The translations under genes were made by a program, and so were the position numbers. Of a stretch of DNA of 34,969 nt, positions 1-8,700 are shown piece after piece. The notes below the pieces were generated by a model. That model was not told the origin of the DNA. It saw only the letters and a list, made by a program, of their open reading frames with translations, and did not search any database. Source of the stretch: Chloroflexota bacterium. Its GTDB lineage: Bacteria > Chloroflexota > Chloroflexia > Chloroheliales > Chloroheliaceae. The stretch lies in the NCBI GenBank assembly GCA_028287745.1, contig JAQBPB010000074.1, positions 1 to 34,969 of the forward strand. The letters are read 5' to 3'. The first letter of the stretch is position 1, and each line of letters starts with the position of its first letter.

Positions 1-21
1 GATTATTGGTCAGGCGCAGAA

Positions 22-190
22 GGTAGAACGTGAAACGGTAAAGGTAGCACGTAGAACGAAAATGGGAAAGGTAGAACACGGCGTAACATAACGTGAGTAA
101 GGCAAGGGTATAACCTTATAACTTGCCTTATCGTCTATGCCTCACGTACCACGTTTACCGTTCTACCTTACCCGTTTACCGTTCCACGCC
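22..190. repeat. Long imperfect inverted repeat, family A (ACGTAGAACG type)
   Basis: A large imperfect hairpin fills the space after the hisG stop codon. The core arms are ACGTGAG-TAAGGCAAG (91-106) and CTTGCCTTA (122-130) with CTCACGT (141-147). Outer arms carry GGTAGAAC and AACGGTAAA words on the left (22-80) and GTTTACC and GTTCTACC words on the right (150-190). The 10-mer ACGTAGAACG at 49-58 recurs exactly at 12121-12130 in a second element. No protein is evident. It may be a dispersed palindromic (REP- or MITE-like) element that could also end hisG transcription; that role is inferred. Confidence 0.6.
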
Positions 191-203
191 CCGTACCCCG
201 TAC

Positions 204-1127
204 CTACAGTACTATTTGCTCGATAGGTACAACCAGGATACCACCGGCCCCGGCTTCTTTTAGTTGCTCGATAACTTCCCAGAAAGTATCCTGCCGGATG
301 ACCGTGTGGACGCCTACCCATTCAGGGTCCATAAGCGGTACCACGGTCGGGCTTTTCAGGCCGGGAACGGCAGCTACAACCTTGTCCAGGCTGTGGCGCG
401 GCACGTTCATTACGAGGTATTTGAACTCTTTAGCCGCCAGGGCCGCCCGGACTCTGACCAGCAAGCGGTTGATATTGCGGGCCTTGTAAGGGTGTTCCAG
501 CGAATGTTTGTTGGCCGCCAGCACCGCTTCACTCTTTAAGATGGTTTCTATCGGCATGAGGTCGTTGAGGGCCAGCGAACTGCCCGTAGCGGTAATTTCG
601 ACAATAGCGTTGGCTACGCCCAGGCTGGGGGCCAGTTCTACCGCCCCGCTAAGTGTCACCACTTCGGCTTCGACACCGATGCTTTTGAGGTATTTTCCGG
701 CCGATTTAGGATAGCTGCTGGCAATTTTAAGCCCGCCAAGCTGCTGCGGAGTGGTAATACCGCTTTCTTTGGGGACCGCTAACACCAGCGAACAATGTCC
801 GAACCCGACCGGTTGCAGCTCGGTTACGTCAACACCCTCTTCATAGATCAGGTTCTGGCCGACAACGCCCAGGTCAACTGTGCCTGTGGCGATATATTCC
901 GGTATATCGTCGTCACGGCTAAAGAGAATGTCCATCTCAAAATTGCGGACCGTACTGAACAACCGCTGTTTGTAACTATCGAATTCCAACCCGACCTGGC
1001 GCAATAAGTTTAGGGTGTGGTCGGTGAGGCGCCCTTCTTTTTGGATTGCCAGCCGGAGCCTGGGTTGCTCTTCACTATTGGAATTAGAGCCTAGACGGGA
1101 CTGCCGGTTATTAGATACTTCGCTCAT
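204..1127 (-). CDS. hisG: ATP phosphoribosyltransferase, long form (HisG)
   Basis: HisG condenses ATP with PRPP to form phosphoribosyl-ATP, the first and feedback-controlled step of histidine synthesis. The 307-aa product has the HisG N-terminal opening LAIQKEGRL (about 26-34) and the PRPP-binding stretch AIVEITATGSSL (about 174-185). A C-terminal ACT-like regulatory region runs from about 220 to 307, so this is the long, self-sufficient form that needs no HisZ. The first ~22 residues are a Ser/Asn-rich extension. The only ATG available is at 1127, and the SD in front of it is weak (an AGGAT-like stretch about 15 nt upstream). No other his gene lies in the window, so it is transcribed alone. 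It is separated from gmd by a terminator and has its own promoter candidate at 1183-1211. Its TAG stop borders the inverted repeat at 22-190. Confidence 0.95.
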   Translation of the reverse strand: MSEVSNNRQSRLGSNSNSEEQPRLRLAIQKEGRLTDHTLNLLRQVGLEFDSYKQRLFSTVRNFEMDILFSRDDDIPEYIATGTVDLGVVGQNLIYEEGVDVTELQPVGFGHCSLVLAVPKESGITTPQQLGGLKIASSYPKSAGKYLKSIGVEAEVVTLSGAVELAPSLGVANAIVEITATGSSLALNDLMPIETILKSEAVLAANKHSLEHPYKARNINRLLVRVRAALAAKEFKYLVMNVPRHSLDKVVAAVPGLKSPTVVPLMDPEWVGVHTVIRQDTFWEVIEQLKEAGAGGILVVPIEQIVL

Positions 1128-1182
1128 TAAAAATTATTTCATCCTGGTCTATTTATAATCAATTTTTTCACAATTCAGCCAG

Positions 1183-1211
1183 ATTGTACCCTAAAGGGCA
1201 CCCCTGAGCAA
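1183..1211 (-). promoter_or_regulatory. Candidate promoter of hisG
   Basis: On the minus strand, TTGCTC (1206-1211) and TACAAT (1183-1188) are 17 bp apart and precede hisG by about 55 bp. The spacer contains the palindrome CCCTAAAGGG. The -35 is weak; the -10 and spacing are good. Confidence 0.45.
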
Positions 1212-1226
1212 ATTAGGGTCTGGCAT

Positions 1227-1257
1227 AAAAATACCGGCTTTCGTCACGAAAGCCGGT
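1227..1257 (-). terminator. Rho-independent terminator of gmd
   Basis: A perfect 11-bp stem, ACCGGCTTTCG / CGAAAGCCGGT (1233-1257) with a 3-nt loop, is followed on the minus strand by ATTTTTA. It lies about 95 bp past the gmd stop and separates gmd from hisG. Confidence 0.85.
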
Positions 1258-1350
1258 GAGGTAAAACCGTGATTATTCTACTGCAAACTCTATACGGTCT
1301 TATATGGGACTCGCTTGTTATGTCAAGCCGGTTACCCGGCCTGAAAATTC

Positions 1351-2400
<1,050 letters not shown>

Positions 2401-2459
2401 CTAAAATTACGGCTATAGTACCACACTTGCCAACCTACAGCCTTGAATTCATAAACCGG

Positions 2460-2936
2460 TTAGTTGTGAAACCGGGAAAGCAGGTTAAACAACCGGGAAG
2501 CTTCCGCATGATCAGGGGCTTCGATAATAATATGTTCATCCGGCCCACCCCCGAAACGGGCGGCTACCATGGCTTCCACTTCGCCGGGCGACTTGCTTTG
2601 AAAGACGGTTAACGGCCCGGCGTAGGCCCAGCCGGTGGCGGTCATAATCCAGGTATACAGCGTTTTGGACTTGCCCTGTTCCAAATCCAACTGCTGTTGG
2701 AAGAAATCCGGCGGCTGGATAACAATGTCCCGGCCAAAAACCTCAAATGGTTCGCTTGTTCCCGGTAGTTGCTCCTCCGGCGGAGGACGGCTTTCGGCAT
2801 GGCGGGCTAACCTTTGCCGCTGGGCAGCCTCCCGGAAAAGCTGCGCCTTTTCTTCTTCAAGCCGGTTGTATTCGGCCTGCTGTTCCTGCATGTAGCGGGC
2901 AAGCGAGTCTAACTTTTCAGAACGCTCCGGCGGCAT
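2460..2936 (-). CDS. Hypothetical 158-aa protein, third gene of the DUF4388-dinG operon
   Basis: I do not recognise this family. The first ~50 residues are rich in Glu, Gln, Arg and Ala (for example QEQQAEYNRLEEEKAQLF) and probably form an amphipathic helix or coiled coil. A Pro-rich hinge (about 50-60) follows, then a compact mixed region of about 95 residues ending in a helix (DHAEASRLFNLLSRFHN). There is no signal peptide or membrane segment. The start lies 7 bp after the dinG stop, with AAGG overlapping that stop, so it is very likely translated from the same mRNA. An accessory role with the helicase is only an inference from position. Confidence 0.7.
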   Translation of the reverse strand: MPPERSEKLDSLARYMQEQQAEYNRLEEEKAQLFREAAQRQRLARHAESRPPPEEQLPGTSEPFEVFGRDIVIQPPDFFQQQLDLEQGKSKTLYTWIMTATGWAYAGPLTVFQSKSPGEVEAMVAARFGGGPDEHIIIEAPDHAEASRLFNLLSRFHN

Positions 2937-2943
2937 AGCTACC

Positions 2944-4977
2944 TTATAATTCGAGAGCTTTTTCTTCTTCGCTTAAAAATTCACGGTATTGTTCCAGGTT
3001 CCCGACCAGTTCAACTTCCGGTAAGCTTTTAATAAAGCGCCGCCCGTAATTCTTCTGAACTACTCGTTCGTCACACACTACCACTACGCCCCGGTCGCTT
3101 TCCTGGCGCATCAAGCGCCCAAAGCCTTGCCGGAAAGTAATAATAGCTAATGGTAACATAAATTCGTTAAAACTGCTGCCGCCCTCTTTATCAATTTCCT
3201 CAATGCGGGCCTTGATTATAGGGTCGTTTAACTGGGGGAAAGGCAGTTTATCAATCACCAGCAGGCGCATGCCCGGCAAGTCTACCCCCTGCCACCAGGA
3301 ACGGGTGCCCAGGATCAGGCCGTTTTCGCTGGCCTGGAAATCCTCGATGATACGCTGCATCTGGGCGTTACCCTGCTTGAAAAGCGGCCGGTTGGGCTGA
3401 ATATTGCCTGCCAGCGGCCCGTTAAGCTGTTTCCAGACACTTTCCATTACGGCGTAACTGGTAAACAGGAACAGTGCCCGCCCCGGTGTCAGGTTTAACA
3501 GCGTCACCATTCGCGCTGCTAAATGCTGGCTGTAACTCAGACCGGGCGCGGGTGTGCCTAATCTGGGCAGGAACAGCCGGACCCTTTCCCGGTAATTAAA
3601 CGGACTGGCGACGATTAATGTTGCGGGTTTATCCAGGCCAACCCGCCGGGTGAAGAAATCGAAATTCTGGCCGTCCGACATGGTCGCGCTGGTCACGACC
3701 ACCTGATTTTCTTTGAACCATTTTTGCAGGTAGCCGGAAATATCTATCGGCATCGCGTTAAGCGAGTAGGCCGGGGCGGACTGGGATAACGCCCGGCCGT
3801 TTATCCGGATGAGCGGCTCGTTCTGGTCGCGGGCGGCCGCACCAAAGAAGTTGCGTTCTACAAAGTAGACCAGGTTCGGGTCGGCGTTGGCCGAAATCTT
3901 TTCCAGCCGGTCGGCCAGACCGTTGCCCTGCTTGAGCAGGCGCTGCTGGCGGGCCGCTTCTTCCTCGGTTATAGAGATTTTAGCTTTGACCAGGGCCAGC
4001 AATTCTTTGATACTTTCGACCATCACTTTGCCGGAAGAAATTTCCTGCTTGATGATAATCCGGTTTTCGTCCTCGGCGTCAGCGAACCGGTTTTCGGCCT
4101 GGCGCAGGGTAAAAAAGGAGGCGATTTCGTCCTGCAACTTGTCCAGGTTTTCGCGGGCCTCGCTCAAACGGTGGGAGTTGGTGACCGCCGCCCCGCGCAC
4201 CAGTTCGTGATTGAGAAAGCGCCGGATACCGCCAATCGTAGCTTGCAGACCGTTGGCCCTGGTGACGTTTTCCTCGAAATTGTGGCCTTCGTCAATGATA
4301 TGGCTGGCGAAAGTTCCGGGGATAACATAGCCTTCATTGCGAATGTCCAGGCTCAACAGGGCGTGGTTGGTCACCACAATATCGGCTTCTTCGGCCTGTT
4401 TGCGGGCTTTAAGGGCAAAGCAGCGGTCGCGGTGCGGGCAGCGGGTGCCCAGGCAATCATCGCTGTCGGCGCTTATCAGGGACCTGGTATCGGGAGCCAG
4501 GTTGAAGGGAAATTCTTCAAAGTCGCCGGAAAAGTCGGGACCGGCAAAAAGGGCGTAATTTATCGCCTGAAGCGCCCCCTGGTCGGGCACCAGACGGTCT
4601 CGGATGCTTTCCGCCGAGTTCCAGCACAAATAATTACTGATGCCTTTAAGGGTCGTAAAAGTAAAGGTACGGTAACCTTTGGAGGTAAATAATTCGGCTA
4701 CTTTTGGCAGGTCTTTGCGGGCGATCTGGTCCTGGAGCGGTTTGTGGCTGGTAGCAATCAGCACCCGCTTGCCATCCTGTACAACCGAAAGGACCGCCGG
4801 AACCAGGTAGGCCATCGACTTGCCGATGCCAGTCCCGCCTTCGACTACCAGGTTGGAGCGGTTTTCAATCGCCTCAGCGACGGCGCTTGCCATGGCCTGT
4901 TGGCCGGGGCGACTATTATAGCTGGAAAGAAATTGGGCCAGGCTTGCCAGCAGACCGGGAACTTGGGAGGTATCCAT
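2944..4977 (-). CDS. dinG: DinG/XPD-type ATP-dependent DNA helicase with Fe-S cluster
   Basis: This is a superfamily 2 helicase of the DinG/XPD group, which unwinds DNA 5'-3' and processes R-loops, D-loops and forked DNA. The 677-aa product shows Walker A EGGTGIGKS (46-54), the helicase II box DEGH (229-232), and the late motif QGFGRLMRQ near residue 620. Four cysteines in the Fe-S domain (Cys118, Cys175, Cys180, Cys186; last three in CLGTRCPHRDRC) match the 4Fe-4S ligands of DinG and XPD. No N-terminal exonuclease domain is present, unlike the Gram-positive DinG/CasDinG exonuclease fusions. Its ATG overlaps the stop of the DUF4388 gene by one base (TAATG), giving translational coupling. Confidence 0.92.
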   Translation of the reverse strand: MDTSQVPGLLASLAQFLSSYNSRPGQQAMASAVAEAIENRSNLVVEGGTGIGKSMAYLVPAVLSVVQDGKRVLIATSHKPLQDQIARKDLPKVAELFTSKGYRTFTFTTLKGISNYLCWNSAESIRDRLVPDQGALQAINYALFAGPDFSGDFEEFPFNLAPDTRSLISADSDDCLGTRCPHRDRCFALKARKQAEEADIVVTNHALLSLDIRNEGYVIPGTFASHIIDEGHNFEENVTRANGLQATIGGIRRFLNHELVRGAAVTNSHRLSEARENLDKLQDEIASFFTLRQAENRFADAEDENRIIIKQEISSGKVMVESIKELLALVKAKISITEEEAARQQRLLKQGNGLADRLEKISANADPNLVYFVERNFFGAAARDQNEPLIRINGRALSQSAPAYSLNAMPIDISGYLQKWFKENQVVVTSATMSDGQNFDFFTRRVGLDKPATLIVASPFNYRERVRLFLPRLGTPAPGLSYSQHLAARMVTLLNLTPGRALFLFTSYAVMESVWKQLNGPLAGNIQPNRPLFKQGNAQMQRIIEDFQASENGLILGTRSWWQGVDLPGMRLLVIDKLPFPQLNDPIIKARIEEIDKEGGSSFNEFMLPLAIITFRQGFGRLMRQESDRGVVVVCDERVVQKNYGRRFIKSLPEVELVGNLEQYREFLSEEEKALEL

Positions 4978-5558
4978 TAATAATTTGAGTTGGGAGCCAG
5001 GACCCGGAGCAGATTGGCGCGGACCAGTTCGGTAGCAACAGGTACAAACGCCTCAATGCTGGTATCGGTAAGCTCGGCTAATTTTTCAACGGTTTGGGGT
5101 CCCGTTACCAGATTACGCAAAATATCCCAATGTTCGGGTTTAATCGAAACATCGGTGTTCGTCTCACGGTTGAGATCTAAAATGTGCTGGGGCGAGGGTA
5201 TTTCTTTGGTGAAAATAGAACGTACCCGGCCGTTTTTCTGTTCTTCCAGATAGACTGCCGACCGGACCTGCAAGACCGGCAGCGAAATGTTGATCGTCTG
5301 AGTTTCGGCCGGTTGCAAATTGAACGAAAAGACCCCGTTTTCCCAGCCAAAGAGCGGCAGCAGGGCGTTCAGGCCGCGTTCGGTTTCGTTCCAGGCGTCA
5401 ACTACTTCGCCCTTGCGAATAATAATTTCGGCAATTTTATCGTATTGGGCCAGTGTCAGGCGGCCCGTAACTTTTTGGAGATTTAGCGCAGAAAGGATGG
5501 TATTGAGGGAAAAGATACCAAGCTGACCGTATAAGGCTGTAGAGCGACCTGTTGCCAT
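4977..5558 (-). CDS. DUF4388 (PatA N-terminal-like) domain protein
   Basis: Residues ~8-100 look like a DUF4388 domain, known from cyanobacterial PatA and many Myxococcota, Deinococcus and Chloroflexota regulators. The signs are GQLGIFSLNTILSALNLQKV followed by TGRLTL, then IIRKGEVVDAW, LLPLFGWENGVFSF and a beta-rich end. Residues ~125-190 are helical and resemble a small winged-helix-like tail (HWDILRNLVTG, VEKLAELTDTS). There is no signal peptide. It is the first gene of a three-gene operon; AAGGA lies 9 nt before the ATG, and a good promoter is at 5651-5679. The domain is thought to mediate protein interaction in signalling; the partner here is unknown. Confidence 0.75.
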   Translation of the reverse strand: MATGRSTALYGQLGIFSLNTILSALNLQKVTGRLTLAQYDKIAEIIIRKGEVVDAWNETERGLNALLPLFGWENGVFSFNLQPAETQTINISLPVLQVRSAVYLEEQKNGRVRSIFTKEIPSPQHILDLNRETNTDVSIKPEHWDILRNLVTGPQTVEKLAELTDTSIEAFVPVATELVRANLLRVLAPNSNY

Positions 5559-5650
5559 ACCGAACTGTCCTTGTCCAGCTTAATTGTTTTCAACCGATAC
5601 CGGACGGTTTAATAGATTGGTTGTAATAAAAAGAACTTTGTTTCTACAAA

Positions 5651-5679
5651 ATTATAACACGACTGGGTTTATGGGTAAA
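5651..5679 (-). promoter_or_regulatory. Promoter of the DUF4388-dinG operon
   Basis: On the minus strand, TTTACC (5674-5679) is 17 bp from a perfect TATAAT (5651-5656), predicting a start near 5644 and a leader of about 85 nt. Confidence 0.6.
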
Positions 5680-5946
5680 GAAACCCTTTGTGTTGAGCCT
5701 GACCACCTGATTAGAGGGCAGCCTTGTTCAGACACCCGCTTAAACGGTTTCCATTTGCACTACCAGGCTGCTTTTTGTGGATTGCAATCGGATTTCCATT
5801 CAATTAGAATACTTTCATGTTTTCCCTTTGCTCCCTTCCGCCACTTTCCTGCCAGGAAAGGTTTTCATAACCGGTTTTGTTTTATCGGCCCGGCGGATTT
5901 TCTTTTGCTGCTACTCAACAAAATTTAACTGGAGAGGATATACAAC
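5680..5946. other. Gene-free remainder of the dinG-operon / hydrolase intergenic space
   Basis: An open frame runs through this region but has no codon-like composition or ribosome binding site, so I do not call a gene. It should hold the promoter of the alpha/beta hydrolase, but I found no convincing -35/-10 pair. A GGAGAGG ribosome binding site is at 5931-5937. Confidence 0.4.
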
Positions 5947-6780
5947 ATGCTAGCTAATGTTAACGGCACCCAATTGTATTACACTACTATGGGTCAGGGC
6001 CGCCCCCTCATGTTCATGCACGGTGGGCTTGGACTTGACCAGACCTTATTCTTACCCTGGATGGAGCTGCTGGCTAAAGAATTTCAGTTGATCTTTTATG
6101 ACCACCGTGGCAACGGCCGCTCCGAACGCCCGGCGAGCCTGGAAGGGGTTACCCACGATACCTGGGCGGCCGACGCGGATGCCCTGCGCCAGCACCTGGG
6201 CTTCGACAAGATTGTCCTTCTGGGCCATTCTTACGGCGGGTTCCTGGGCCAGGAGTATGCGCTGCGCTACCAGGAACACCTGGCTGGTCTGGTCCTTATC
6301 AGTACCGCGCCCGATTTTTCCAATTCCGGCACTGTTATGCAGAATGTCCTGGACCGCTCGAACCAGCAAATGGTTGAAACGGTTGCTTCGGGCCTTTCCA
6401 AGCCCTTTGCCAGTGATCAGGACTATGCCGACTTTATCCATACGATTTTTCCGCTGTATTTCAAAAACACCGAGTACGCCAAGGCTGTGCCGGATGGCGA
6501 ACTTTACAGCTTTAGCTCAATGGCCCATAACTATGTCTTTTCCACCACGGTTCCCCAGTTTAACGTGACCCCCCAATTGGGCCAGATCAAAGTTCCGACG
6601 CTGGTTATCGCCGGGGCAGACGATTGGATTACACCTGCCGCCGAGTCCGTAAGGATCCACGAGGCTATCCCCGGTTCGGAACTTGTAGTCTTTCAGGAGA
6701 GCGGCCACATGCCTTTTATCGAGGAGCAGGATGCGTTTATAAAGACAGTCCGCGATTGGGTCAATAAATTACCGGCCTAA
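5947..6780 (+). CDS. Alpha/beta-fold hydrolase
   Basis: This is a 277-aa single-domain cytosolic hydrolase of the alpha/beta superfamily, closest in style to proline iminopeptidases and lactonase- or haloperoxidase-like esterases. The oxyanion region HGGLG is at 25-29. The strand-turn DHRGNGRS (52-59) precedes the nucleophile elbow GHSYGG (Ser95). The acid is Asp225 or Asp226 (GADDWITP) and the base His254 (SGHMPFIEE), so the triad is complete. The start is set by GGAGAGG 9 nt upstream. It is flanked by an opposing operon and by its own terminator, so it is a single-gene unit. The substrate cannot be read from sequence. Confidence 0.88.
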   Translation: MLANVNGTQLYYTTMGQGRPLMFMHGGLGLDQTLFLPWMELLAKEFQLIFYDHRGNGRSERPASLEGVTHDTWAADADALRQHLGFDKIVLLGHSYGGFLGQEYALRYQEHLAGLVLISTAPDFSNSGTVMQNVLDRSNQQMVETVASGLSKPFASDQDYADFIHTIFPLYFKNTEYAKAVPDGELYSFSSMAHNYVFSTTVPQFNVTPQLGQIKVPTLVIAGADDWITPAAESVRIHEAIPGSELVVFQESGHMPFIEEQDAFIKTVRDWVNKLPA

Positions 6781-6805
6781 ACTTCGTTTGCTCTTTGTTG
6801 TAAAT

Positions 6806-6856
6806 AAAAACCCGGCTCAAAGCGCAGATAGTGCGACCTGGAGCCGGGTTTTTTGT
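6806..6856 (+). terminator. Terminator of the alpha/beta hydrolase gene
   Basis: AAACCCGGCTC and GAGCCGGGTTT form an 11-bp stem with a ~22-nt loop, followed by a run of T. The mirrored A-run on the left could let it act in both directions. Confidence 0.8.
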
Positions 6857-7022
6857 TAAAATTTGCAGCGTATCGCAGCGCCTATGATAACAACTAACCA
6901 TCTTGCCGGTACCTCCCAGGAATAAGCCGGACCCCGAACCCAACCCTTTGGCATTAACAGGTGGTGGGCTCAAATCCAGGCCCTACCACCAAACCAAACC
7001 GGCGCCCAATACGAACACTTTT
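6857..7022. other. Intergenic, nothing recognised
   Basis: No ORF with a plausible start, no RNA gene and no clear promoter was seen. It separates the hydrolase terminator from the palindromic repeat. Confidence 0.3.
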
Positions 7023-7238
7023 GTCATCCCGTAGACTTTTGTCATCCCGAAGGAGGCGGTACTTACAAATACAGATTCAGGAGGAAGGCCGACCGAGGGA
7101 TCCCCGTGCCGGTGGCCTATGCGTGCGGACAATGAACTGGCCTTATTTGAGGCAGGTAAGGGCTGGCCCTGCAACGTGGCTGCTATTCGCCACCGGCATC
7201 CAGGGGTACCCGGACTCCTCGCAGCGGCTCGGAATGAC
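7023..7238. repeat. Palindromic dispersed-repeat-like element (GTCATCCCGA ... TCGGAATGAC)
   Basis: Two tandem GTCATCCCG words (7023-7031, 7041-7049) at the left end face TCGGAATGAC (7229-7238) at the right end. Inside them, GATCCCCGTGCCGGTGGC (about 7099-7116) is mirrored by GCCACCGGCATCCAGGGGTA (7189-7208). The whole ~216 bp folds into a long imperfect hairpin. Short ORFs in it are not genes. The end sequence resembles the GTCATTCCGAG-type palindromic repeats scattered through many bacterial genomes; no transposase is present. Confidence 0.6.
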
Positions 7239-7266
7239 TGGGATAGAATTGATTAGAGTTTCTTGT

Positions 7267-7294
7267 AAATAAAAAAGGAACCGAAACCGGTTCC
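7267..7294 (-). terminator. Terminator of the 459-aa hypothetical gene
   Basis: On the minus strand, GGAACCG-GTTT-CGGTTCC (7277-7294) is followed by TTTTTTATTT. It lies 26 bp past the stop. Confidence 0.8.
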
Positions 7295-7320
7295 CAAAGG
7301 GAATGAAAGAATTTCCGGCC

Positions 7321-8700
7321 TTAACCGTGTTCGCTCCATTCCTCGACCGATTGTTTAATTATGTCAAGTACCGGCCCGGCAGGCACCTGGTCCAGGCTCT
7401 GGTAGCGTTGGTTGCCGACCATAATTTGCAAGGCGCCATCCGGCCCGCCGATTACACGTACCTGGTCAGGGAATTGCCCCGGATAAACCTCACGGGCATG
7501 GGCCATGCGGCGCTGTAAAACAAGGTCTACTTTCTCGGCAATTGTGCTAAGTTGGACCAGCGGCTCGTCCCGGCCCCTTTCATACAGCTCGCGTCCTGCC
7601 TTTGTCATAAATAGCCGGGACATTAGCGGTAAGCTTTTGGAGCGCAGGACCCTGGAACGCGCTTCTTCTTCCGGGTCGCCCGAATACAGCGGGCGGCCGG
7701 TCTGCGGGTCCGCCTGGGGCGGCAGCACTGGTGGGCCGGGTGGTGTGGTGTTCCAGGCCGGGGTCTGGCCGGTGCTTTCCGGTGTTGACGGGTGGGCGCT
7801 TTCGGCTTTCTGTTGCAGGCGCGAAGTCAGCCCGCCGGTGCCGCCCCGGCGTGACAAGTTTTCGTGCGCGCCCGGTTCGGCAGTTCCGCTGCGTTGCTGG
7901 CTTGATAAAATGTTGTTCTGCGAAGGTACCGGGGAGTTGTTGGCTGCTCCGGTGGTAACCGGTGGCGGGCTGTAGGAGGCCGGGCCGCTGGCGTAGGGGT
8001 CGTTCAGGCTGGCAGTTGCGGCCAGGTCGCCATTGGCGGCGGCGCGGGCGACCTGTTCTATCGGTATCTGGAGGGCCGCTGCGATTGGCGAGTTTTCGAA
8101 GTCGGCATCGTCCGGCAGGGCAGCGGCGGGTGTCCTGACTTCCGGGATGGCCGAAAAAGCTGCCGGAAATGCCGGCGGGTTGAGCAGTGTTTCGTCCAGC
8201 ATATCAATTTGAAACTCGTCGTAGCCTTCGCTCAGGCGGGCCGTAACCTGGATTTGCTGGTCGGGCAGGAGCGTTTCGAACCATGCGCTCCACAGCATTT
8301 CACACGGCAGCGCGGGGTCCTCGCCGGCCGCCTGGGCCGCTTTTTTCAAAGAGTCCAGGGCCGTCATTCGCTGGACGTGAATGGTTAAGCGGGTCATACC
8401 ACTGGAAACAGTATCCAGCGGCAGAAACCGGCCCTGGTAGCCGCGTTCGCCCCAGACAAAGGTGAAAAAGGTTTCGAGCAGTTCCACCGCATCGGCCAGG
8501 TTAGCGGCCCGTTCTTTATTGACCAGGGCCAGCAGGGCTTTCATCTCGACCTTACCAAAGGCGCTGCGGACACGGGTACTCAACCGGGCCGTTTCGACCG
8601 GGCCGTACAGGGCCAGGGTCCGGGCCTGCCACTGGCTGTCCAGGGCGGACATCAGCCAGCGCAACACTTCGGTTTGTTTCCTGGGATCAATTGTGTACAT
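7321..8700 (-). CDS. Hypothetical protein coupled to a histone-deacetylase-family gene
   Basis: I do not recognise this 459-aa protein with confidence. Residues 1-190 are a helical domain (WLMSALDSQWQARTLALYG, RVRSAFGKVEMKALLALV) that vaguely recalls DUF6125-type proteins in its WxxLD and FGxxE spacing; that is a weak impression. Residues ~200-350 are a disordered linker rich in Pro, Ser, Thr, Gly and Ala. Residues ~355-459 form a second folded part (KSLPLMSRLFMTKAGRELY, IGGPDGALQIMVGNQRYQSLDQVP). There is no signal peptide or membrane helix. The ATG overlaps the TGA of the upstream deacetylase gene by one base (TGATG), so the two are translated together and may act together. Confidence 0.75.
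   Translation of the reverse strand: MYTIDPRKQTEVLRWLMSALDSQWQARTLALYGPVETARLSTRVRSAFGKVEMKALLALVNKERAANLADAVELLETFFTFVWGERGYQGRFLPLDTVSSGMTRLTIHVQRMTALDSLKKAAQAAGEDPALPCEMLWSAWFETLLPDQQIQVTARLSEGYDEFQIDMLDETLLNPPAFPAAFSAIPEVRTPAAALPDDADFENSPIAAALQIPIEQVARAAANGDLAATASLNDPYASGPASYSPPPVTTGAANNSPVPSQNNILSSQQRSGTAEPGAHENLSRRGGTGGLTSRLQQKAESAHPSTPESTGQTPAWNTTPPGPPVLPPQADPQTGRPLYSGDPEEEARSRVLRSKSLPLMSRLFMTKAGRELYERGRDEPLVQLSTIAEKVDLVLQRRMAHAREVYPGQFPDQVRVIGGPDGALQIMVGNQRYQSLDQVPAGPVLDIIKQSVEEWSEHG

Noticed and set aside
5584..5928. 114-aa plus-strand frame in the dinG-hydrolase gap
   Set aside because: No ribosome binding site, unusual composition, and it overlaps the promoter of the opposite operon.
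6961..7272. 103-aa frame across the palindromic element
   Set aside because: It is made of repeat sequence (Arg/Ser-rich junk translation) and has no SD.
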